Assembly (NCBI GenBank): GCA_910584965.1
Contig: CAJUDZ010000043.1
Coordinates: 1 to 24,378 of the forward strand
DNA: 24,378 bases
Direction: 5' to 3'
Origin: an uncultured Lachnospiraceae bacterium
GTDB lineage: Bacteria; Bacillota; Clostridia; Lachnospirales; Lachnospiraceae
A program made the translations under genes and the position numbers. Below the pieces are notes generated by a model. The model was not told the DNA's origin. It searched no databases and worked only from the letters and a program-made list of their open reading frames with translations. This document shows, piece after piece, positions 15,774 to 24,265 of this stretch. The number at the start of each line of letters is the position of its first letter. Position 1 is the stretch's first letter.

Positions 15774-18700
15774 ATGGCGTTACAATTTTACTTAGGCGGT
15801 TCGGGGGCCGGAAAAAGCAGAAAACTGCATGAAGATATCATAGCGGCTTCGGTTCGGGAGCCGAAACGGAATTTCCTTCTGATCGTACCGGATCAGTTTA
15901 CGATGCAGACGCAGATGGATCTGGTGCTGGAGCATCCGAACAAAGGGATTATGAATATCGATGTTTTGAGCTTCGGCAGGCTGACGCACCGGATTTTAGA
16001 AGAGGTGGGTCATATGGACATGCCGGTTTTGGACGATACGGGCAAGAGCCTGATTCTTCGGAAAATAGCGGAAACGGAACAGCAGAAGCTGTCCGTCATC
16101 GGAAAACACCTGCATAAAATAGGCTATGTGCATGAGGTCAAGTCGGCCATTTCGGAGTTTATGCAGTACGGCATTGGCGTCGAAGAGCTTTCCAGGCTTG
16201 CGGAATATGCGAAAAGCCGCGGAGCGCTGTATTACAAGCTGAAAGATCTGCAGGTGCTGTATGCGGGCTTTTTGTCCTATATTCAGGAAAAATTCATTAC
16301 TACGGAAGAAACGCTGGACAGGTTGCGGGAGGCGCTTCCGAAATCGGAAATCATCAGGGACTGCGTGATCGCTTTCGATGGGTTTACCGGTTTTACGCCG
16401 ATTCAGTACCGGGTTATCCAGGAGCTGATGCGGCTGGCCGGAAAAGTCATTGTGACGATCACGATCGAAGGGGGCGAAAATCTTTTTCAGCCGGACGGAG
16501 AGCAGAAATTGTTTCATCTGAGCAAAAAGACGGCGGCCGATTTGCGGCGGCTTGGTGAAGAGGCCGGCGTTCCGATGCTTCCGGCAACAGTCTGCGAAAC
16601 GGGAACGGGCAGACTTCCCAGATTCCGGGAGAACCCGGAGCTGGCGCATTTAGAGCGGCATTTGTTCCGCTATCCGGTCGTTCCTTATGACGGGGAAACA
16701 ACGCGGATACATTTGAGGGAAGCGTCCACGCCGAAAGAAGAAGTCCGGCAGACCTGTATCGAGATTTACCGGCTGTTGTACGGAGAGAAGGCCGGACGGG
16801 AAACTGCGGCGGGCAGTCCGGGAACGGAGGATGTAACAGGAGCGGAGAAATATCCGGGAACGGCCGGACTGCATTTCCGGGATATTGCGGTCGTAACGGG
16901 CAGCATGGAGACATACGGAAACGATATCGAAGAGGAATTTGCCCGGTTTGGCATTCCGGTTTACATGGATAAGACGCGGGGCATATTGTTTAACCCGTTT
17001 ACCGAATATATCCGCAGCGCTTTGCAGATTGTGCTGCAGGACTTTGGCAGGGATGCGGTGTTCCATTATTTCCGGACGGGACTTTGCGGTTTTGAGCGGG
17101 AGGATATCGACCGGCTGGAAAATTATGTCCGCAGATTCGGGATTCGCGGAAAAAAGAGCTGGAGCAGTCTTTTTGTCTATAAGGAAGAGGAAGGGGAGGA
17201 CGGCATCGCTTCGCTCGCCCTGTATAACGAAATGCGGGAAAAACTGACGGAACAGCTCGCGCCGATTCTTTTTCCCTGTCGGACGGCGGGGGAACTGGTG
17301 CATGCGCTGTATGATTTTCTGGTGCAGAACGGGATGCAGCAGAAGCTGGCCCGCTTTGAAAAGAAGTTCCAGGCGGAGGGAGAGCTGGCGAAGGCGAAGG
17401 AGTATGGGCAGATTTACGGTCTGGTCATCGATCTGCTGGATCAGATCGAAGGGCTTTTAAGGGAAGAGCCCATGACGCTGAAGGAATTTGCGGAAATTCT
17501 GGACGCCGGGTTTGCGGAAATCACGGTCGGAACGATACCGCAGAATGTGGACAGGGTGGTGATCGGCGATATCGAGCGGACCCGTTTAAAACAGGTGCGG
17601 GTGCTTTTTTTTCTGGGAATCAATGACGGGAACATTCCGAAAGGAACCGGCGGCGGGGGTATTATTTCGGATATCGACCGGGAGTTTTTACAGGAGTCGG
17701 GCTGGGAGCTTGCGCCTACGCCGCGGCAGCAGATGTATATTCAGCGGCTGTATCTGTACCTGAATATGACGAAGCCTTCGGAGCGGCTGTACTTATCTTA
17801 CGCGAAGGTCGGAAAAGACGGAAAAAGCAGGCGGCCCGCCTATCTGATCGATACGATGCAGAAACTTTTTCCGGGGCTTGCCATTCGGAGTCCGGAGCTT
17901 TACCCGATGGAAGAACAGCTGTCGGGCGGAGCGGACGGAATATGGTTTTTCACGGAACTTTTACGGGAATATGCGGCTGGCCGGCTTTCGGAAGAAGAAC
18001 AGCGGAAACTTTTCACTTTTTTCAGAAGCTATTATGACAATCCGGACTGGCGGGCGCAGATCGGGCAGCTGGTCGATACGGCCTTTTATCAGTATCGGGA
18101 AAGCCCGCTTTCGAAACGGGTGACGACGGCGCTTTACGGCATAATGCTGCAAAACAGCGTCAGCCGTCTGGAAAAATACGCGGCCTGTGCCTACGCGCAT
18201 TTTCTGCAATATGGGCTGATGCTGAAAGAACGCGGGGAATACGGCTTTGAAGACGTGGATATGGGAAATGTTTTTCATGGCGTGCTGGAGCTGTTTGCCC
18301 AAAAGCTTGCGGAACATGGGTATACATGGTTTGATTTTCCGAAAGAGGACGGGGAAAAAATGCTGGACGAAGCGATCGAGGCCTATGCGGTTACTTACGG
18401 CGGAACGATTCTGTACAGCAGCGCCAGGAACCAGTATCTGTTAAAGCGCATCCGGCGGATTTTGGGCAGAACGGTACGGACTTTACAGATACAGCTGCAA
18501 AAAGGCTCATTTTTGCCGGAACATTTCGAGATGTCTTTTTCCATGCTGGAAGATCTGGACGCGGTGAACATCGCGCTGACCGGACAGGAAAAGATGAAGC
18601 TTCGGGGACGGATAGACCGGATTGACACCTGCGAGGAAGAGGACACCGTCTATGTGAAAGTCATCGATTATAAATCGGGAAACCGGAAGTTCGACTTGGC

Positions 18701-19289
18701 GGCGCTGTATTACGGACTGCAGTTACAGCTCGTCGTCTATATGAATGCGGCGGTGGAAATCGAGCAGAAAAAGCATCCGGAGAAAAAAGTCGTTCCGGCC
18801 GCGATGCTGTACTATCATATCGCGGATCCGATGATCGAGGACGGACAGGAGCTGACGCCGGAACAGCTGAACCGGAAAATATTACAGGAACTGAAAACGA
18901 CCGGAATCGTCAACAGCGACGACAGGGCCGTCAGCCTGTTGGACAAAGAGCTTACCGGGAAGTCCGATATTCTTCCGGTGGAGCGGAAAAAAGACGGCAG
19001 TTTTTCCGCTCATTCGAGCGTCATGAGCGAAGAAGATCTCAAGACAATATCAGATTATGTAAATTATAAAATCAAAGAACTGGGAACCGGTATTTTACAG
19101 GGAAACATTTCGGTGAATCCCTGTGAGCAGAACGGGAACAGCTCCTGCACATACTGCTCTTACAAAAGCATTTGCGGCTATGATGCCGAAATCGGAGGGT
19201 ATGGGATGCGGAAACTGGAAAATCTGCCGCCGGACGAGGCGGTGCTTTTGATGAAAGCGGCATGCGGAGATGAGAAGGAGCTTCTTTGA
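15774..19289 (+). CDS. addB: AddAB helicase-nuclease, subunit B
   Basis: The 1171-residue partner of AddA in the RecBCD-like enzyme that resects double-strand breaks and loads RecA. N-terminal Walker A GGSGAGKS (8-15) is present. The C-terminal RecB-like nuclease shows DYKSG (D965, K967) and the following GLQLQLVVYM motif. Four cysteines for the iron-sulfur cluster are in place: C805 in AACAY, and C1125, C1128 and C1134 in SSCTYCSYKSIC (C-x2-C-x5-C). Length and motif order match the Firmicute family. The start has AAAGGAAAGGAA upstream. The stop TGA lies within the proposed TTGA start overlap with addA. Confidence 0.95.
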   Translation: MALQFYLGGSGAGKSRKLHEDIIAASVREPKRNFLLIVPDQFTMQTQMDLVLEHPNKGIMNIDVLSFGRLTHRILEEVGHMDMPVLDDTGKSLILRKIAETEQQKLSVIGKHLHKIGYVHEVKSAISEFMQYGIGVEELSRLAEYAKSRGALYYKLKDLQVLYAGFLSYIQEKFITTEETLDRLREALPKSEIIRDCVIAFDGFTGFTPIQYRVIQELMRLAGKVIVTITIEGGENLFQPDGEQKLFHLSKKTAADLRRLGEEAGVPMLPATVCETGTGRLPRFRENPELAHLERHLFRYPVVPYDGETTRIHLREASTPKEEVRQTCIEIYRLLYGEKAGRETAAGSPGTEDVTGAEKYPGTAGLHFRDIAVVTGSMETYGNDIEEEFARFGIPVYMDKTRGILFNPFTEYIRSALQIVLQDFGRDAVFHYFRTGLCGFEREDIDRLENYVRRFGIRGKKSWSSLFVYKEEEGEDGIASLALYNEMREKLTEQLAPILFPCRTAGELVHALYDFLVQNGMQQKLARFEKKFQAEGELAKAKEYGQIYGLVIDLLDQIEGLLREEPMTLKEFAEILDAGFAEITVGTIPQNVDRVVIGDIERTRLKQVRVLFFLGINDGNIPKGTGGGGIISDIDREFLQESGWELAPTPRQQMYIQRLYLYLNMTKPSERLYLSYAKVGKDGKSRRPAYLIDTMQKLFPGLAIRSPELYPMEEQLSGGADGIWFFTELLREYAAGRLSEEEQRKLFTFFRSYYDNPDWRAQIGQLVDTAFYQYRESPLSKRVTTALYGIMLQNSVSRLEKYAACAYAHFLQYGLMLKERGEYGFEDVDMGNVFHGVLELFAQKLAEHGYTWFDFPKEDGEKMLDEAIEAYAVTYGGTILYSSARNQYLLKRIRRILGRTVRTLQIQLQKGSFLPEHFEMSFSMLEDLDAVNIALTGQEKMKLRGRIDRIDTCEEEDTVYVKVIDYKSGNRKFDLAALYYGLQLQLVVYMNAAVEIEQKKHPEKKVVPAAMLYYHIADPMIEDGQELTPEQLNRKILQELKTTGIVNSDDRAVSLLDKELTGKSDILPVERKKDGSFSAHSSVMSEEDLKTISDYVNYKIKELGTGILQGNISVNPCEQNGNSSCTYCSYKSICGYDAEIGGYGMRKLENLPPDEAVLLMKAACGDEKELL

Positions 19290-22200
19290 GAACACGGGAA
19301 GCCGGACTGAAAGAAAGGCATGGGATTGGAATGGGCGTTACTTATACGGCGGAACAACAGAAGGTAATCGATACGCGCGGGTGCAATCTGCTGGTATCGG
19401 CGGCGGCCGGTTCCGGGAAGACGGCGGTGCTCGTGGAGCGCATTGTCAAAATGGTCAGCGACGCGGCGTATCCGGTGGATATCGACCGGCTTCTTGTCGT
19501 GACTTTTACCAATGCGGCGGCGGCCGAAATGCGGGAACGGGTCAGCAATGCGATCGGAGACAAGCTGGCAGGGGAGCCGGAAAACGAGCACCTGCAGAAA
19601 CAGGCGGCGCTTCTGCATAACGCGCAGATTACGACGATCGACAGTTTCTGCCTGTTTGTCATCCGCAATCATTTTCATACCATCGGTCTGGATCCGGGAT
19701 TCCGCATTGCGGACGAAGGAGAGTTAAAGCTGCTGCAAAACGATGTGATGAGCGACGTGCTGGAGCGCTGCTATCAGGAAGGAGACAGCGCTTTTCTGAA
19801 CTGCATGGAATATTTCAGCACCGGAAGCCGGGATAAAGCGGTGGAAGAGGCGGTATTCAAACTTTATGATTTCGCCATGAGCAATCCGTTCCCGGAAGAA
19901 TGGCTGCGGGAGCGGAAGCGGGACTATGAAGTGCCGGGGCAGATCGATACGCCAGGGCAGGCGGCCGATGCGCTGACGGAGCTTTCCTGGATGAAGAAAC
20001 TGATGGGCCAGGTTGATATGCTGCTGCAGGGATTGGGTGACCGGATTGGTCAATGCGTTGCACTGTGCGAGACCCCCGACGGCCCTTATATGTACGGGGA
20101 ACTGCTGGAACAGGAAAAAGAACAGATTGCGGGTCTGCTTGCGGCGAAAAGCTATGAGGAACGTTTTCTGCGGTTTTCTGCGCTTTCATTTGGCAGGCTG
20201 TCTTCCAAAAAGGACGTGACCGTATCCGCGGTGAAACGGGAGCTTGTCAAAAGCATCCGCACGGAAATCAAAGAGCAGTTACTGGAACTGCAGAAGAATT
20301 ATTTTGCCCGGTCTTCGGAAGAAGTCCTGAGCCAGATGGCGGTGTGCGGGGAGGCCGTCTGCGGGCTTGTGGATCTGACCATTCTTTTTCAGGAAACGTT
20401 TGCGCGGACGAAACGGGAGAAAAACATTCTGGATTTTGACGATATCGAACATCTTGCATTGTCGGTCTTACTGCGGCGCGGCGCGGACGGCGGCGTGGAA
20501 GCAACGGAAACGGCGCTTGAATACAGGAGCCATTTTGCGGAGATTTTAATCGATGAGTATCAGGACAGCAATCTGGTGCAGGAATACCTGTTATCAGCGA
20601 TTTCCGGCGAGGCGGAAGGAAACTTTAACCGGTTTATGGTGGGGGATGTGAAGCAGAGCATTTACAAGTTCCGTCTGGCGAGGCCCGAACTTTTCATGGA
20701 GAAATATAATACCTATCAGGGGACAGACGGCGGCAACACGCTGCGCATCGATCTGCATAAAAATTTCCGCAGCAGAGAACAGGTGCTGACCAGCACGAAC
20801 GCTGTTTTTGAACAGGTGATGCGAAAGGAGCTCGGGGGAATCGTATACGATGAAAAGGCCGCGCTCTATCCGGGCGCCGTTTACCCGGAAAAGGTCTCCG
20901 CGGATAAAACGGACCCGGACGAGGCTTATCCGGACGGAGAAAAGAAAGACCTTTCCGATACGGAACTGCTGCTTTTTGCGGTAAAAGAAGACCGGACGGA
21001 GGAGAGAAAAGACCCGGAGGGCGCTTTGAATGCGAAACAACAGGAAGCATATGGAATCGCCGGGAAAATCCGTGAGCTCGTTACTTCCTTTCAGGTGGCG
21101 GACCGGGGAACGGGAAAGCTGCGGTTGGCTTCCTATAAGGATATCGTGATTTTGCTGCGGACGACTTCGGGATGGGATGAAGAGTTCCGGAAGATATTGG
21201 AAGAAGAAGGGATTCCGGTGCATGTGACATCCAAGACCGGTTATTTCGCGGCGGCGGAAGTACAGGAACTGCTGCATTTTCTGCAGATACTGGATAATCC
21301 TTTGCAGGACATTCCGTTTTACGGGACGCTGCATTCTTATTTCGGCGGTTTTTCGGAGGAAGAAATCGCGACGGTGAGGGCGGCCTATCCGAAAAAGCGT
21401 TATCTTTATGATGCGGTCAGGCTGTATGCGGAGACGGAAGCGGCCGCGGAAGCAGCAGAGGATGCGGCGGAAGAGATAGGAGACGGGCCGGTTGACGGTG
21501 CGGCCCAGGCCGGGGCCGAATCGGTCTTTCACGAGACGCGGCCCGAACGGGAAGCGGCCGCTGGCGTCGTACAGGCGCCGCTTTGCGGCAGGCTGCGGGC
21601 ATTTCTCGACCGGATCCGGCGGTATCGTGAAATGACGGTTTATATGCCGGTGTACGAACTGCTGCAGACGATCATCCGCGAATACGCCTATCTGCCCTAT
21701 GTGATGGCGAAACCGGGCGGAAGCCGGAGGCGTGCCAATACGGAAATGCTGCTCGTGAAAGCGTCGGATTATGAAAAAACGAGTTATTACGGATTGTATC
21801 ATTTTCTTCGTTATATCGAACAGCTCGAAAAATATGACGTGGATTACGGCGAAGCCGGATTACAGGACGAGAATGCCGATGTGGTGCGGATTATGAGCAT
21901 TCATAAGAGCAAGGGGCTGGAATTTCCGATCTGTTTTGTGGCGGGGCTTGCCAAGACTTTCAATAACCGGGATGCGGGCGGGCGCCTGGTCATGGATGTA
22001 GATCAGGGAATCGGCGTGGATTATGTGAATCCTGAACTGCGGATATCGAGCCGGAATCTGCGGAGGAATTTTATCGCCTCCGTTCTGCGTCAGGACAATC
22101 TGGCGGAGGAGCTTCGAATTTTGTATGTGGCGATGACGAGGGCGAAGGAAAAGCTGATTCTGACGGGAACGTTAAAGCAGCCGGAAAAGAAGATTCTGTC

Positions 22201-23266
22201 CCTGTCGGCATTGCAATGGGTAAAAGAAAAGTGTTTTGCTTACGACACCCTTCTCAGGGTGAACAGCTTTTTAGGCGTGCTGCTTTATGCGGCGGCAAGA
22301 AATCGATGCTTTGACGAATTGTGGAAGCTCTGCGGGATTGACCCGGAAAGTCAAAATCCCTTGTATCAGGAAGAGATGAGACTGCGGATATCCGTTGTGC
22401 AATGGGAAGAGACGCTGGAAGCGAAGGTGAGGGAAACGGTCGGAAGGGAAGACGACAGACGGAAACTGTTGTTGACTGAGCATTCGAAAAATGCCGGCCG
22501 GATTGATCAGGCGCTTCTGACATTGATGACGGACAAATTTTCCTACCGGTATCCGTATGAAAATCTGAAAGATTTATACACCAAAACGACCGTGTCGGAA
22601 CTGAAAAAAGCCGGCATACAGGAAGAGACGGATTTTTCGTTTTCCCTGTATGAGGATGAACAGATAGTTCCCTATCTGCCCGCATTTTTGAAACAGGAAG
22701 AGGCTGTCAGCGGTTCCGACAGGGGAAGCGCCTTTCATAAAGTGATGGAACTGTTCGATTTCCGGCTGCTGACCGGAATGGAGGATAAAGAGAGCAGGGA
22801 AACGCTGGTGCGCGGGGAACTTTCACGTATGCTGGCGGAAGGAAAGCTGCAGCAGGCGGGCTATGAGGCGGTTTCCGTATCGAAAATTGCGGCTTTTCTG
22901 GAAAGCAACGTCGCAAAAAGGATGGCAAAAGCCGCTTCCGTGGGAAAACTGTATAAAGAACAGCCTTTTGTGCTCGGCCTTCCGGCCGATCGGCTGAACG
23001 AGGCTTTTCCGAAAGAAGAAACGGTTCTCATTCAGGGAATCATCGACGTCTTTTTTGAAGAAGAGGGACGCTATGTGGTCGTCGATTACAAAACGGATGC
23101 GGTCGAACAGGCGAAAGAGCTGGTCAGACGATATCAGACTCAGCTCGATTACTATGCGGAAGCGTTGGAACAGCTTTCAGGATATCGTTTCACCGGAGAG
23201 GGAATACAGGTCGCGGAGAAAATTATTTATTCCTTTAAGCTGGGGGAAGAGATCAGGCTGGGCTGA
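19286..23266 (+). CDS. addA: AddAB helicase-nuclease, subunit A
   Basis: UvrD-type helicase with a C-terminal nuclease. Motifs appear in order: Walker A AAAGSGKT (39-46), LIDEYQDSN (motif II), VGDVKQSIYKFRLARPE (III), MSIHKSKGLEFP (V), VAMTRAKEKL (VI) and nuclease VVDYKTD (D1267, K1269) followed by YQTQLDYYAEAL. At 1326 residues it is long for the family; two low-complexity inserts account for part (around residues 528-555 and 713-760, the latter Ala/Glu-rich). Start choice is open: TTG at 19286 has AAGGAG five bases before it and overlaps the addB stop, while ATG at 19331 (MGVTYTAEQQ) matches the usual N-terminus but has a weaker ribosome site. Confidence 0.94.
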   Translation: MRTREAGLKERHGIGMGVTYTAEQQKVIDTRGCNLLVSAAAGSGKTAVLVERIVKMVSDAAYPVDIDRLLVVTFTNAAAAEMRERVSNAIGDKLAGEPENEHLQKQAALLHNAQITTIDSFCLFVIRNHFHTIGLDPGFRIADEGELKLLQNDVMSDVLERCYQEGDSAFLNCMEYFSTGSRDKAVEEAVFKLYDFAMSNPFPEEWLRERKRDYEVPGQIDTPGQAADALTELSWMKKLMGQVDMLLQGLGDRIGQCVALCETPDGPYMYGELLEQEKEQIAGLLAAKSYEERFLRFSALSFGRLSSKKDVTVSAVKRELVKSIRTEIKEQLLELQKNYFARSSEEVLSQMAVCGEAVCGLVDLTILFQETFARTKREKNILDFDDIEHLALSVLLRRGADGGVEATETALEYRSHFAEILIDEYQDSNLVQEYLLSAISGEAEGNFNRFMVGDVKQSIYKFRLARPELFMEKYNTYQGTDGGNTLRIDLHKNFRSREQVLTSTNAVFEQVMRKELGGIVYDEKAALYPGAVYPEKVSADKTDPDEAYPDGEKKDLSDTELLLFAVKEDRTEERKDPEGALNAKQQEAYGIAGKIRELVTSFQVADRGTGKLRLASYKDIVILLRTTSGWDEEFRKILEEEGIPVHVTSKTGYFAAAEVQELLHFLQILDNPLQDIPFYGTLHSYFGGFSEEEIATVRAAYPKKRYLYDAVRLYAETEAAAEAAEDAAEEIGDGPVDGAAQAGAESVFHETRPEREAAAGVVQAPLCGRLRAFLDRIRRYREMTVYMPVYELLQTIIREYAYLPYVMAKPGGSRRRANTEMLLVKASDYEKTSYYGLYHFLRYIEQLEKYDVDYGEAGLQDENADVVRIMSIHKSKGLEFPICFVAGLAKTFNNRDAGGRLVMDVDQGIGVDYVNPELRISSRNLRRNFIASVLRQDNLAEELRILYVAMTRAKEKLILTGTLKQPEKKILSLSALQWVKEKCFAYDTLLRVNSFLGVLLYAAARNRCFDELWKLCGIDPESQNPLYQEEMRLRISVVQWEETLEAKVRETVGREDDRRKLLLTEHSKNAGRIDQALLTLMTDKFSYRYPYENLKDLYTKTTVSELKKAGIQEETDFSFSLYEDEQIVPYLPAFLKQEEAVSGSDRGSAFHKVMELFDFRLLTGMEDKESRETLVRGELSRMLAEGKLQQAGYEAVSVSKIAAFLESNVAKRMAKAASVGKLYKEQPFVLGLPADRLNEAFPKEETVLIQGIIDVFFEEEGRYVVVDYKTDAVEQAKELVRRYQTQLDYYAEALEQLSGYRFTGEGIQVAEKIIYSFKLGEEIRLG

Positions 23267-23273
23267 TTTTTTT
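23252..23273 (+). terminator. Short terminator overlapping the addA stop
   Basis: ATCAG (23252-23256) pairs with CTGAT (23263-23267) around GCTGGG, followed by a run of seven T (23267-23273). The stem is only five pairs and includes the addA stop codon, so it may be inefficient. Confidence 0.4.
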
Positions 23274-23306
23274 CGGGCCGTTACGCTGGTTAAGGGACAA
23301 AATCAG

Positions 23307-23513
23307 GCATTTGCGAAACGCATTATTTCAAGACAGCAGTTGTGCAAAACAGACAAATCATGAGCAGGGAGCTGTGCCGCCGCCGGTGTTTAGACGCCGT
23401 ACTTTGGCGTCTTATGCAGCGCTGCGAGCGACAGTGCAGCGGAAGCGTGCCATGCGGTGATTGTCTGTTTTGTACAACGGAAGTTTTCGAAAACATAGTT
23501 TCGCAATCGCCTA
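23307..23513. mobile_element. Palindromic MITE-like repeat, copy B
   Basis: Second copy of the element at 4232-4438, same orientation, equal length, 18 substitutions over 201 bases. TAAGGGACAAAATCAG (23291-23306) and TAAAGGACAAAATCAG (23514-23529) flank it as a 16-bp direct repeat with one mismatch, strong evidence of insertion with target duplication. Inner hairpin GACGCC/GGCGTC replaces GATGCC/GGCATC of copy A, keeping the pairing. The long arm with core CAAAACAGACAA and the palindrome GTTTTCGAAAAC are unchanged. Its outermost pairing has one mismatch relative to copy A (C to A at 23497). It lies between addA and the decayed mobile-element region. Confidence 0.78.
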
Positions 23514-23548
23514 TAAAGGACAAAATCAGTAGGAGGGTAACATAAATA

Positions 23549-23713
23549 ATGGAAGAGATTATAAAGCAATGGAATAAAGCCGCGCTAAAATATACAGAGA
23601 GGCTGTAAACGGTATTGGATAGCGGCACTATTCCGGTTATTAAGTTAGACATTGACAGCGGCAAGTTTTATCGTGTGACCGAAACGGGTGATTGGCTGGA
23701 TCTTGCCATATGA
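23549..23713 (+). pseudogene. Small mobile-element protein gene interrupted by an in-frame stop
   Basis: AGGAGGG (23531-23537) precedes an ATG at 23549 that reads MEEIIKQWNKAALKYTERL and then TAA (23606-23608). The same frame continues TVLDSGTIPVIKLDIDSGKF, YRVTETGDWLDLAI and a stop at 23711-23713. The composition after the stop is clearly protein-like, so a single nonsense change (for example GAA to TAA) explains it. The full product would be ~54 residues. I do not recognise a named family; similar small proteins are typical of Clostridial integrative elements. Confidence 0.5.
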
Positions 23714-23720
23714 TAAAGAA

Positions 23721-23892
23721 AACTAATTCAAGCGGTTTGCCCATTGCCAAAGCATCTAACGTACATTGAGAGCAGGGAGTAATTCGCAATTCATCTTCTG
23801 CTACATTACAGTCAATCCGCAATATATATGTAAAAAGTAGTTATATAAACGTTATTGTGATACATATTATATTCTGCATATATGAATTTCAT
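23721..23892 (-). pseudogene. Frameshifted small mobile-element protein (DUF6061-like)
   Basis: On the minus strand AAAGGAG (23908-23902) precedes an ATG at 23892: MKFIYAEYNMYHNNVYITTF, running to a stop near 23812. A one-base frame change around 23820-23840 would join it to YILRIDCNVAEDELRITPCS, QCTLDALAMGKPLELV, which runs out near 23721. Together they look like one small protein of integrative elements, now broken and cut at its end. The family name is from memory of the MKFIYAEY opening and is uncertain. It converges on the plus-strand pseudogene. Confidence 0.4.
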
Positions 23893-24096
23893 ATCTCAGT
23901 TCTCCTTTGCTAATTGAATTTTTTGGAGAAATTAAGAAAGCATTTCAATCAATTCTTTCTGCCTGATTTATATTGTGTTATGATTTGTCATGGGTTTTTC
24001 TTTCCCTTATTTTTGCCCTTATGGGAGTTCGTAACAAAAGCCATTTCAGAAAATGGCTTGGGAAAAGGATATAACACAAGGGAAAACATAAGGGCA
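23893..24096. other. AT-rich gap with one hairpin, no gene
   Basis: Between the two minus-strand remnants I see no credible gene. AAGCCATTT (24038-24046) and AAATGGCTT (24051-24059) form a 9-bp hairpin with a 4-base loop. Read on the minus strand it is followed by TTTG, so it may be an old terminator. TGCCCTTAT near 24014 is inverted as ATAAGGGCA near 24085. Confidence 0.4.
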
Positions 24097-24265
24097 GTCC
24101 TCCTGCGGATTCATAACCGGATTTTTGTCCTTGTAGGACTGCTTGTGAGAACGGAAGTTTACCGTATGCCCCATATATTCGGGCTTGGAGAGAATCTGCC
24201 CGACGATATAACCACTCCAGTTATAAGGGTTGGGAAATTCCTCTTTGCTTTTCCTGACAATATCA
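24097..24265 (-). pseudogene. Large serine recombinase fragment
   Basis: The minus strand encodes about 56 residues from DIVRKSKEEFPNPYNWSGYI through VGQILSKPEYMGHTVNF, RSHKQSYKDKNPVMNPQED, a signature stretch from the recombinase domain of large serine (TnpX/Tn4451-like) site-specific recombinases. Neither the N-terminal catalytic domain with its serine nor the C-terminal zinc-ribbon part is present. Homology stops after the QED near 24097 and starts abruptly at ~24265. It is a dead fragment of an integrative element. Confidence 0.7.

Noticed and set aside
20594..21802. A 402-codon open frame on the minus strand inside addA, and similar long antisense frames in addB, the kinase and the binding-protein genes
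   Set aside because: They are shadows of strongly supported genes on the plus strand, lack ribosome sites and recognisable motifs, and have the basic, Arg/His-rich composition expected of antisense frames in this codon usage.
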